Below, piece by piece: positions 13,696 through 20,444 of a DNA stretch of 29,323 nt (positions within the stretch are counted from its first letter, which is position 1; each line of letters starts with the position of its first letter). Below the pieces are notes generated by a model. It was not told the DNA's origin. It did no database searches and was given only the letters and a program-made list of their open reading frames with translations. Source of the stretch: Paenibacillaceae bacterium UBA6304. Its GTDB lineage: Bacteria; Bacillota; Bacilli; Paenibacillales; Paenibacillaceae. Location of the stretch: contig DJTQ01000264.1 of the NCBI GenBank assembly GCA_002439285.1, positions 1-29,323 of the forward strand, given 5' to 3'. The position numbers and the translations under genes were made by a program.

Positions 13696-14593
13696 TCGAC
13701 TCACCCACTTCTTTAATGAATATTTGATTCAAGGTCGGTTCTTTGATTTCAAAATGTTCCACTTCACTCTGTTCCATCGCCGTACGCAAAATCGTCTTCG
13801 CCGCAGCTACGTCGGAAATTTTGATCTGATATCCACGTTCCTTGCGCTCTACGCTGCTGACTCCGTTAATCCCTTCCAATCCCGTCACATCGGTAGACGT
13901 GTTCAAGATGATCTCTTCGCGCGGGTAGCGTTTTTTGATCTCCGTCAGGTTACCTTGAATCACGGTCTTTGACCGGTCGAGAATCGTGATGTTGCGGCAC
14001 AACTCCTCTACATGCTCCATGCGATGGGTGGAGAATAATATGCTGGTACCCTCGTCGCGCAACTCCTTGACCGTCGCCTTCAGGAGCTCCACGTTGACCG
14101 GATCCAGACCGCTGAACGCTTCGTCCATGATGACAAGCTTCGGTTTATGGACGACAGCGGCGATAAAGCCCATCTTTTGCTGATTCCCTTTGGACAATTC
14201 TTCGATCTTCTTGTTGTAATACTCCGGCACTTCAAACCGGTCGAGCCAATACTTCAGGTTCTTATCGGCCTCGGATGCGGACATGCCGCGCAGCCTGGCT
14301 AAGTAAATGATTTGTTCGCTTACTTTTACTTTCGGGTAGAGCCCGCGTTCCTCGGGCAAGTATCCCATTTGATGCTGAAGCTCGTTTCCATAAGGCTTCC
14401 CGTTATACAAAATCCTACCGCTATCGGGGTAGATCAGCCCGAGCACCATTCGCATCGTTGTCGTTTTGCCTGCACCATTGGCGCCGAGCAATCCATAAAT
14501 TTCTCCCTGCTCTACCTGAAACGAAATTTCGCTGACCGCGGTCTTCTCACCGAATTGCTTCACTACCTGTTCCAAAACTAAAGGCTTTGTCAT
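13688..14593 (-). CDS. ABC transporter ATP-binding protein (NatA/YhaQ-like)
   Basis: The 301-residue ATPase has Walker A GANGAGKTT (37-45), signature LSKGNQQK (133-140), Walker B LVIMDE (153-158) and the switch FSTHRMEHVE. The extra C-terminal domain of about 90 residues is typical of the NatA/YhaQ exporter ATPases rather than importers. It partners with the ABC-2 permease downstream, which it overlaps by 8 nt. Start ATG 14593 has GAGGGG 8 nt upstream and lies 16 nt after the preceding ATPase gene, so it is within one operon. Confidence 0.92.
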   Translation of the reverse strand: MTKPLVLEQVVKQFGEKTAVSEISFQVEQGEIYGLLGANGAGKTTTMRMVLGLIYPDSGRILYNGKPYGNELQHQMGYLPEERGLYPKVKVSEQIIYLARLRGMSASEADKNLKYWLDRFEVPEYYNKKIEELSKGNQQKMGFIAAVVHKPKLVIMDEAFSGLDPVNVELLKATVKELRDEGTSILFSTHRMEHVEELCRNITILDRSKTVIQGNLTEIKKRYPREEIILNTSTDVTGLEGINGVSSVERKERGYQIKISDVAAAKTILRTAMEQSEVEHFEIKEPTLNQIFIKEVGESNE

Positions 14594-14609
14594 CGCTTAC
14601 CCCTCATTT

Positions 14610-15533
14610 CTAATTTGTTTGACCAGGTTGGTGCCCTTGAATCCAAAGTTGCAATATTTCCTCCAGCTCTAGGCTGCGGCTTTTAATAATTTGAATCTTT
14701 GCCCGCTCGCGCTCGAACCATTCCTCGAATTCGACATTATCGCTCACCACGAGCTTCATGATGGACGGCCCATCTTCCTTGCAGGTCAACACTCCGGGAA
14801 TGCCGTTCAATTCATTTTGCTGCGCTCCACGAACCCAGATTTCTTTCCAACTGCCGAAAAGAGCGTCCTTCTCAGCCATCCCCACAATTTGTCCTTGATG
14901 GACCAGTACGATAAAATCGGCGAGTCGTTTGACTTCTTCCACGATATGCGTGGACAGAACGATCGTCACGTCCTCTTCGTCCAGGCTCGCCCGAAGTTCA
15001 TCGATCATATCTTTCCAGGCAAACGGATCAAGTCCGGACGAGGGTTCATCCAACAGAAGCAGCTTCGGTCTTGCTGCAAGGACGGCGGCAATTTCAAACT
15101 TGCGCCGTTCCCCCTTAGACATCCGGTTGAGCCGTTCATGTCGCGGCACTTCAAACCGGGTTATCAGAGATTCATACCGTTCCTGATCCCAGGTAGGATA
15201 CCAGCGGGCTCTAAACTTTGCCGCCATCTCCGCCGTCATAAAGTTCTCTTCCAGCGCCGGATTTTCGGGAACATATCCAATCCGCTGTCTGAGCTCTAGC
15301 GGCAAACCTTTACTGGGCGCCCCCCCATACCAGGAGATACTTCCCTCGTCGGGATGAAGGGTATCCAGCATCAGGTTCATCATCGTGCTTTTTCCGGAAC
15401 CGTTGGGTCCGACCAAAGCGACCACATACCCTTGAGGAATCCGCAAATTCAGCGGGCCGATCGGCTTTCTGCGCCCTCTTTTCATCGCACCGGCAAATTC
15501 AATGGCTATTTTCTGTTCCGTTAACTCCGTCAT
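14610..15533 (-). CDS. ABC transporter ATP-binding protein (YtrB-like)
   Basis: The 307-residue ATPase has Walker A GPNGSGKST (42-50), signature MSKGERRK (138-145), Walker B LLLLDEP (158-164) and LSTHIVEEV. Start ATG 15533 overlaps the stop codon of the YtrA-type regulator gene (ATGA), the typical arrangement of ytrAB-like units in which the repressor gene precedes its ATPase. The likely membrane partner is the 240-residue protein encoded two genes upstream at 15987, since the other ATPase/permease pair is complete in itself. The substrate is unknown; B. subtilis Ytr is induced by cell-wall antibiotics. Confidence 0.9.
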   Translation of the reverse strand: MTELTEQKIAIEFAGAMKRGRRKPIGPLNLRIPQGYVVALVGPNGSGKSTMMNLMLDTLHPDEGSISWYGGAPSKGLPLELRQRIGYVPENPALEENFMTAEMAAKFRARWYPTWDQERYESLITRFEVPRHERLNRMSKGERRKFEIAAVLAARPKLLLLDEPSSGLDPFAWKDMIDELRASLDEEDVTIVLSTHIVEEVKRLADFIVLVHQGQIVGMAEKDALFGSWKEIWVRGAQQNELNGIPGVLTCKEDGPSIMKLVVSDNVEFEEWFERERAKIQIIKSRSLELEEILQLWIQGHQPGQTN

Positions 15534-15943
15534 TTGGATTTCCCCCCGCCTTCAGGATCACTGTATTTCTTCTTTAAAATCTTCAGGAACAGCTGCTTCA
15601 GCTCATCCTCACCGTATTGAACCGAAATCCCCTTATCTACGGCTACTTCAATAGCTTCCTGTACAACCGTCCGGCGATATTCATCGCGTTCACCCGCACC
15701 GACACTTGCTACAAAAGTCCCCGTGCCTTGTCTCGTCCGTAACAGGCCCTCATTCTCCAGATCTTGATACACTCTGCGCACGGTAATCACGCTACAATTT
15801 AGACTTCCGGCAAACTCCCGGATGGAAGGAAGCAAGGTTCCTTCATCAATCTGTCCGCTCACAATCAGCGACCTCAGTTGCGTCTCTATCTGGTGATACA
15901 AGGGTTCGGCGCTATTTTCGTTAATTTGAATAGGAATCCACAC
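15530..15943 (-). CDS. GntR-family repressor, YtrA subfamily
   Basis: The 137-residue protein has an N-terminal winged helix (PLYHQIETQLRSLIVSGQI, then LPSIREFAGSLNCSVITVRRVYQDLENEGL and the wing RQGTGTFV). A short C-terminal region of about 60 residues follows, which defines the YtrA subfamily that lacks a large ligand domain. These repressors usually control the ABC genes they sit with. GTG at 15943 is preferred: it gives the family-typical WIPIQI opening and lies 9 nt after GGAGGTGA, whereas GTG 15952 abuts that sequence. Oddly, the regulator is the second gene, after a membrane-protein gene, rather than the first. The palindrome at 17156-17171 is a candidate binding site. Confidence 0.9.
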   Translation of the reverse strand: MWIPIQINENSAEPLYHQIETQLRSLIVSGQIDEGTLLPSIREFAGSLNCSVITVRRVYQDLENEGLLRTRQGTGTFVASVGAGERDEYRRTVVQEAIEVAVDKGISVQYGEDELKQLFLKILKKKYSDPEGGGKSK

Positions 15944-15986
15944 CTTCCACACTCACCTCCGCTTCCGGCCAATTCACGTAATCTAT

Positions 15987-16709
15987 TCATCGGGCCAAAT
16001 CCCGCTTGTGCATCGTTCGCCGGGTTATCGTGCTGGTCACGCCGAGTAGGATAATGCCGCCGCCCAGTCCCCCCCACATCAGGGGAGATAACAGTCCGTA
16101 CCGCCTGGAGAAATCCAGGGTCCATTCAATCAGACTGCCGTCGAACCAGGCGACTACCACCGCGCCAAGCCCTACAATAGCCATGAACAGAAACGTCAGC
16201 CACAAATACGTGCGGCCTTTTCTGGTTAGTTCCAAGTGGATAAGTAGGCCGTTCACCGCTAACGCATATCCGATCCACGTCAATACAAAGGCAAGATACT
16301 GAGCCAATGTAATTTCGATGTCAAAGACGTTTAAAACAATGTAGATGATTGAAAATAAAATCAGTCCGTTAAACAAGATGGCACTGACGAGCTGGATGAT
16401 CCGGCTTCTCATGATCGTTATATCCGGGATCGGTAATGTCCGGTAATACAGCAGCATCTGCGTGTAAGAATCTTCCTTGATGTAGCTGAACGATCTTCTG
16501 GAGAAGTAAAAACCCGTCATCGGAATAATGCCTAACAAGAAGAAATCCGCCACCGGGTCAAGCAGTTGACCTGCCTCTAGCCGACCCTGAAACATGATCC
16601 CCATCATCCCCCCGGTATAAATCATGAAGATGACGTTCCAGATCAAAAACATCCGATCTACGCGCAAATCTTTGGCAAAAATAGCCCATGCGTCCTTCCA
16701 CGTGTTCAA
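15987..16709 (-). CDS. Six-helix membrane protein, probable ABC permease subunit
   Basis: The 240-residue protein has about six hydrophobic segments (residues 20-40, 50-70, 100-125, 130-155, 165-190 and 205-228) and no large soluble domain, like the small ABC-2 permeases associated with YtrA-regulated transporters. No family motif was recognised, so the permease call comes from topology and from its place ahead of the YtrA-type regulator (43-nt gap) and the orphan ATPase. The start is TTG at 16709, preceded by AAAGGTGATC. It appears to be the first gene of the operon; the nearest good promoter is about 440 nt upstream at 17159-17187. Confidence 0.75.
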   Translation of the reverse strand: MNTWKDAWAIFAKDLRVDRMFLIWNVIFMIYTGGMMGIMFQGRLEAGQLLDPVADFFLLGIIPMTGFYFSRRSFSYIKEDSYTQMLLYYRTLPIPDITIMRSRIIQLVSAILFNGLILFSIIYIVLNVFDIEITLAQYLAFVLTWIGYALAVNGLLIHLELTRKGRTYLWLTFLFMAIVGLGAVVVAWFDGSLIEWTLDFSRRYGLLSPLMWGGLGGGIILLGVTSTITRRTMHKRDLAR

Positions 16710-17150
16710 TTTCGATCACCTTTCTTTGCTGAAAAATGTATTCCGGAGACACAATGACTCGCGTCCGGAGTAAAAGTACTCAGTTTATAGCTCCATGTGT
16801 GGCTCCATGCTCTGGCTTCATGCAGAGCAACTGAAGTGTGCTTAATCGTTGTTCTTCCTCTTCTGTTCTAGCACCGTACCTTGTGCGGTACACTAAAGCT
16901 GCGTCGGCTGTATTGCATGCTGTTGTTCGCCGCTGAGCTGTGTGCGTTTTGCTTTGTGACGCTATCCAATTTGCGCAGTGGACACTGCGTCTGAGCGCCG
17001 TGTGCGTTATCCGCTATGTGCGATGCCTGCGTGTGTCGTATGTGATGTGTGCTATGTACGCTATGTGTGCTAAACTCTCTGTCCTAGCTCATTGGAGCTA
17101 GTTCGACTCATTCGTGTTCAGACAATTCAGTGTGCTTACTGTTTATATCT
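16710..17150 (-). other. Long 5' leader of the ABC operon, rich in GCACAC motifs
   Basis: About 440 nt lies between the promoter at 17159 and the first gene. The segment holds roughly ten GCACAC-like motifs (TGTGC or TGTGTGC on the plus strand, for example near 16797, 16836, 16882, 16940, 16999, 17018, 17032, 17046, 17066 and 17130). It also has an inverted repeat GTACC-TTGTGC-GGTAC (16876-16891). No ORF with a ribosome binding site and no terminator were recognised. Confidence 0.45.
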
Positions 17151-17155
17151 TTATA

Positions 17156-17187
17156 CACAGTATATACTGTGCTCATTCCAGCGTCAA
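17156..17187 (-). promoter_or_regulatory. Promoter with overlapping 16-bp palindromic operator
   Basis: On the minus strand TTGACG (17182-17187) and TATACT (17159-17164) are 17 nt apart, a good sigma-A promoter. The -10 lies inside the perfect palindrome CACAGTATATACTGTG (17156-17171), so a dimeric repressor bound there would exclude RNA polymerase. The YtrA-type regulator of the operon is the natural candidate. Confidence 0.65.
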
Positions 17188-17244
17188 TCCTGTTTTTTCC
17201 ACAAAAGCAAGAAAAGCACCTCATTGGATAGTTCCATTCCGCTC

Positions 17245-17427
17245 TAACGGACACACGGGACGCTAAACTGCTCTTTTGAGGCAATAAATTTTTTTAACGG
17301 ACACAGGAGCCGCTAAATCCCGGTATATCCCTTCAAAGGGGTGACTTAGGCCCATTTAAGTTCTCTGGTGTCCGTTAAAATTTATAAATGCCGATTTCAG
17401 CGGATTTAAGGTCTCTTATGTCCGTTA
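17245..17427. repeat. Four-unit dyad-symmetric repeat (TAACGGACA family, 50-59-50 spacing)
   Basis: Four 24-nt units start at 17245, 17295, 17354 and 17404. Each begins TAACGGACA and ends YTAAAY in its own direction. The first two are on the plus strand and the last two on the minus strand, so the outer and inner pairs can base-pair as nested inverted repeats. The central linker contains CCCTTCAAAGGG, itself a small hairpin at the dyad centre. The sequence is unrelated to the TAACTG family at 2728 and 8316, but the plan is alike. It lies upstream of the ABC operon promoter and downstream of the ctaM terminator. Confidence 0.8.
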
Positions 17428-17692
17428 GCGCCGGATTCGTCCGATTTCAGCTCGATTTCCACTCGATTTCCACTCATTTCCTGTTCTTCCCCACTCACTC
17501 GTCTTCCTTTCGTTTCCCACACACACGATTCCGGCTCAAATCTTGGTTCAAACTCCACCATACCTCAGCCGAGTACCGCCCAAGCCCGCATTCGAACCTA
17601 CTCCGCCGATACCCCCATCTAAATAAATCAATGTTCCTCTCCTCTTAGCCCATTTCAGCCCATCTCAGCCCATTTCAGCCCGTTCGAACCAC
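17428..17692. repeat. Low-complexity gene-free segment with short tandem repeats
   Basis: The stretch is C/T-rich on the plus strand. It contains three GATTTCCACT-like repeats (about 17450-17480) and four to five copies of the 10-mer CATTTCAGCC (about 17647-17686) just before the ctaM terminator. No credible gene was found. Confidence 0.55.
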
Positions 17693-17727
17693 AAAAAAAC
17701 CGCCGGAGCGATTTTTCGCTCCGGCGG
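17693..17727 (-). terminator. Intrinsic terminator of the cta operon
   Basis: A perfect 12-bp GC-rich stem (CCGCCGGAGCGA with TCGCTCCGGCGG) with a TTTT loop on the plus strand is followed on the minus strand by TTTTTTTGTGG, 20 nt after the ctaM stop codon. Confidence 0.92.
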
Positions 17728-17747
17728 CAGCTCGACTGAGGCCAACC

Positions 17748-18212
17748 TTAAAATCCGAATATAACTTGCCACACCGGTTTCGTATGGCCGCCGGGATACA
17801 GCATGTACAGCAGCACGTATACCATCACGCCGGTAATCGCCGTGAAGAACCAAATTACCGAGGTGGTCCGGCCCCATTTGCGGTGCTTGGCATACTTGGC
17901 TTTGAAGCCGAGGACCAGGGTCGTGATTCCAAATACCGCCGCCACAGTGGCCAATACGATATGAAATACGAGGAATATTTGATAATAGACCTTCAAATCC
18001 TCGGGTCCGCCCCAAGACGTATTGCCGATAAATATGGTCCGCGACATGTAGATGATAAAGAAGAGCAGCGCCGCCACAGCCGCCGCGATCATCGTCTTCT
18101 TGTGCGCCTCCCGTTTCCCCTTAATGATCAGTCCCCATCCGATCGCAACAAGCACAGCGCTGATTACGATAAACGAGGTGCTGATCGTCGGGAATAAGGT
18201 AAACAAATCCAT
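17748..18212 (-). CDS. ctaM: CtaM, cytochrome oxidase maturation protein (DUF420)
   Basis: The 154-residue protein has four to five membrane helices and the DUF420 pattern: SRTIFIGNTSWGGP after the second helix, a conserved His in FLVFHIVLATVAAVFG, and KYAKHRKWGRTTSVIWFFTAITGVMVYVLLYMLYP. CtaM (YozB in Bacillus subtilis) is needed to assemble haem-A-containing oxidases in Firmicutes, perhaps in copper centre insertion. ATG 18212 has AGGAGG 7 nt upstream. It is the last gene of the cta cluster, 77 nt after ctaG and followed by a strong terminator, which fits a dedicated assembly role for the oxidase encoded upstream. Confidence 0.92.
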   Translation of the reverse strand: MDLFTLFPTISTSFIVISAVLVAIGWGLIIKGKREAHKKTMIAAAVAALLFFIIYMSRTIFIGNTSWGGPEDLKVYYQIFLVFHIVLATVAAVFGITTLVLGFKAKYAKHRKWGRTTSVIWFFTAITGVMVYVLLYMLYPGGHTKPVWQVIFGF

Positions 18213-18289
18213 GTGAATCCTCCTGTCTAGACTACCAATTACACGGCGTCAATCCATAATTTCATGTACACATAAATTCCATCATCATT

Positions 18290-19204
18290 TTAGATCCGAT
18301 TCAGTTTAACCTCATCAGGCAGTTGCCCGTCTTCTTCTTCGCGGTTCTCCTGTCTATACCACTGGAAGAATACATAGGCCAGCATCGAAGCAAAGATGAT
18401 CTCCTGGATGAATTTCATCAAAATCCCACCGACCTGCTGGTCGATCCGCGGCTCCAGATAGCCGAAGAACTGCGGTCCCCCGAAACGGTCAAGCAACATC
18501 GACGTATTTCCCGGAATGCAATATCCCATCGCCTTTGCCCAAACAGCAGGATCGCTATAGGTCGCATACAAAGGGTCGGGCGCAAAAATAATCAGCCCGC
18601 ACGCAGGCGTAAGCAACACCATGTTGAGGAAGATAAAACCCATCTTCTTCAATCCCTGCGCATCCCCGTGATCCGGCAACGGTTTGACGAGCGTCCACCA
18701 CATGAGCACCGCAGCTATGAACAACACGACGTAATACAGCCGGTGGATCCCGAAATGAAGCATCACGTAATCATGTACGACCGGCAAATGGTAAAAGGAA
18801 AACAGCCCGTTAAACACGACGGCGGCAACGACGGGGTGAGTTAAGAATTTCAAACGGCGCAGTGGGCTCCAGCCAAGAAAGGATGAAACTTCACGCCAAA
18901 TCCATCCGGGAAGACCAAGCATGAGAAGCGGCGGAGCGACGAGATAAGACAGCGCCATGCTAATCATGTGAAAACTGAACATCATGTGACCCAGCAATTC
19001 CACAGGCCCGCCTTGAGCAAAATACAGCACACCCATTCCCAGCAGGAATAAAGTTTTCTTACCGGCAGATATGGATTCGCCTTGTCCGAATTTCTCGTTA
19101 AGCGGTCCCGTCAACACCAGGTAACCCGCCGTGATGAGCAGCATAACCGCCAAAAACACAGGACTCCAAACATCTGCAAATTTAAAGTATTCTAACCCCA
19201 GCAC
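18290..19204 (-). CDS. ctaG: CtaG, caa3-type oxidase assembly factor
   Basis: The 304-residue protein has about seven membrane helices. It matches the Caa3_CtaG family: GPVELLGHMMFSFHMISMALSYLVAPPLLMLGLP contains His residues thought to serve copper handling, followed by TPACGLIIFAPDPLY and a C-terminal GGILMKFIQE segment. In Bacillus, CtaG is required for active caa3 oxidase. It is not homologous to the mitochondrial-type CtaG/Cox11. Start is GTG at 19204 with GGAGGG 7 nt upstream. It is separated from ctaF by a 286-nt interval holding an inverted-repeat element and a hairpin, so its expression may be lower than that of the structural genes. Confidence 0.93.
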   Translation of the reverse strand: MLGLEYFKFADVWSPVFLAVMLLITAGYLVLTGPLNEKFGQGESISAGKKTLFLLGMGVLYFAQGGPVELLGHMMFSFHMISMALSYLVAPPLLMLGLPGWIWREVSSFLGWSPLRRLKFLTHPVVAAVVFNGLFSFYHLPVVHDYVMLHFGIHRLYYVVLFIAAVLMWWTLVKPLPDHGDAQGLKKMGFIFLNMVLLTPACGLIIFAPDPLYATYSDPAVWAKAMGYCIPGNTSMLLDRFGGPQFFGYLEPRIDQQVGGILMKFIQEIIFASMLAYVFFQWYRQENREEEDGQLPDEVKLNRI

Positions 19205-19268
19205 GCTTAACCCTCCTTCCGCCGCTTAGTTTTTCTGTCCAATTTGTGAACTGGCCCTTTATAATACG

Positions 19269-19436
19269 AATTCAAAAAGTCAGGTTTGCAGGACCAAGAA
19301 GGTTGGATAAAGCTAGGGACTGAGTAGCGGAGCGTACGCTTTAGTACGTGAGCAACGGAAGGCCCGGCTGAATTCAAGATTCGACGCCGAATCCGCTTCT
19401 TGATCTGCTTCGTCGTGGAAAGTTGACTTTTTGAAT
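19269..19436. mobile_element. Small element with terminal inverted repeats (MITE-like) in the cta operon
   Basis: ATTCAAAAAGTCA (19270-19282) and TGACTTTTTGAAT (19424-19436) are perfect 13-bp inverted repeats at the ends of a segment of about 167 bp. Inside are AGCGTACGCT (19339-19348), a GATTCG-ACGC-CGAATC hairpin (19379-19394) and no credible gene. I have an impression of similar sequence recurring in other Paenibacillus genomes, which I cannot verify here. No target-site duplication is visible, so mobility is inferred. It sits between ctaF and ctaG. Confidence 0.55.
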
Positions 19437-19452
19437 AACCTCTAATAGGAAG

Positions 19453-19485
19453 AAAGAGGCGGCTTGGTAACAAGCCCGCCTCTTT
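19453..19485 (-). terminator. Hairpin after ctaF, possible attenuator
   Basis: AAAGAGGCGGCTTG and CAAGCCCGCCTCTTT form a 14-bp stem with a one-base bulge and a GTAA loop, 6 nt after the ctaF stop codon. On the minus strand it is followed by CTTTCTTCC, a weak T-run, so partial termination or mRNA 3'-end protection is more likely than a full stop. Confidence 0.6.
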
Positions 19486-19490
19486 GTATT

Positions 19491-19811
19491 TTACCACCAC
19501 ATCCAGTATAGCGCGGCAATAATCGCAAGTCCTGCGACGAAAAATCCTCCGGCCATGAATACGATCGGCATCATATGGCCTTTATCCTTCAAATGCATCC
19601 AGTACCCGAGTTGGACGAGTACCTGCAGTACCGCCATCACCAGCAAGAGCAGCACCGTAAACGCGGTGTTGACGCCGCCCGCGGCCACTGTAGCGAACGC
19701 GATCAGGGTCAGGATAATAGAGAAGATGAAAGCAATGACATGCTTTTGCGGTCCTTCATGACGATGGCGGTGCTTAACCGCGCTTCCGTCATTCAAATCG
19801 TGGTTTGTCAT
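19491..19811 (-). CDS. ctaF: Cytochrome c oxidase subunit IV (CtaF)
   Basis: The 106-residue protein has a His-rich hydrophilic N-terminus and three membrane helices (about 27-49, 53-70 and 79-103), with QLGYWMHLKDKGH between the second and third. This is the bacterial COX4/CtaF pattern of the caa3 oxidase. It begins 3 nt after the ctaE stop codon, with TAGGG inside the end of ctaE as its ribosome binding site, so the two are translationally linked. It is a small stabilising subunit of the oxidase in the cytoplasmic membrane. Confidence 0.92.
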   Translation of the reverse strand: MTNHDLNDGSAVKHRHRHEGPQKHVIAFIFSIILTLIAFATVAAGGVNTAFTVLLLLVMAVLQVLVQLGYWMHLKDKGHMMPIVFMAGGFFVAGLAIIAALYWMWW

Positions 19812-19814
19812 CTT

Positions 19815-20444
19815 TTACCCTACCACCTTTCCGAGCAGGTAAACCACCGTGAAGATAAATACCCACACGACGTCGATAAAGTGCCAGTACATCGCGGATA
19901 CGTATACTTTCGGAGCCGTAACCACGGTTAATCCTTTCTTGAACAACTGTCCGATCAAAATGGAGATCCAGAGAATCCCGAACAAAACGTGCGCTCCGTG
20001 GAAACCGACCAACGTATAGAACGCCGAACTGAAGGCACTCGTGGTCATTCCATAGTCATCGTGAACAATATACTCCGTGAACTCGTATATTTCCAGTACG
20101 AGGAACGCAAGGCCCAACACCACGGTAATTCCAAGCCACCGGGCGAGCGAAGTTCGGTTACCCCGATGCATCGCCTGGATGGCGAAGACGCTCGTCAAAC
20201 TGCTGATTAGCAGGATGAATGTTGCCGCCGCCGTAATCGGCAGACTGAACAACTCGCTGGCGGAAGGGCCGTCGGCCACTTGATTCCGCAGCGTCAAGAA
20301 GGTAGCGAACAAGGTTCCGAACAATACGGCCTCGCCCCCAAGAAAGAGCCAGAAGCCAAGCACCTTGTTACGTCCTTCCAGCGTAGCTTTCTCCGGTTCA
20401 TGGGGAAGCGCGCCGGAAGCCTGCTGTGCATGAGGTGTCGTCAT
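19815..20444 (-). CDS. ctaE: Cytochrome c oxidase subunit III (CtaE)
   Basis: The 209-residue protein has five membrane helices, the form found in caa3-type oxidases. Visible family features are NKVLGFWLFLGGEAVLFGTLFATFLTLRNQ with the conserved Glu, TLVGFHGAHVLFG and the C-terminal YWHFIDVVWVFIFTVVYL. Its start overlaps the ctaD stop (ATGA), with GGGGGT about 8 nt upstream. Subunit III stabilises the catalytic core and proton uptake; it carries no redox centre. Confidence 0.95.
   Translation of the reverse strand: MTTPHAQQASGALPHEPEKATLEGRNKVLGFWLFLGGEAVLFGTLFATFLTLRNQVADGPSASELFSLPITAAATFILLISSLTSVFAIQAMHRGNRTSLARWLGITVVLGLAFLVLEIYEFTEYIVHDDYGMTTSAFSSAFYTLVGFHGAHVLFGILWISILIGQLFKKGLTVVTAPKVYVSAMYWHFIDVVWVFIFTVVYLLGKVVG

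Noticed and set aside
19207..19500. 97-residue minus-strand reading frame between ctaG and ctaF
   Set aside because: It lies across the terminal-inverted-repeat element and the ctaF hairpin, has an unusual Arg/Lys-rich composition and has no ribosome binding site; it reads as a by-product of the element.
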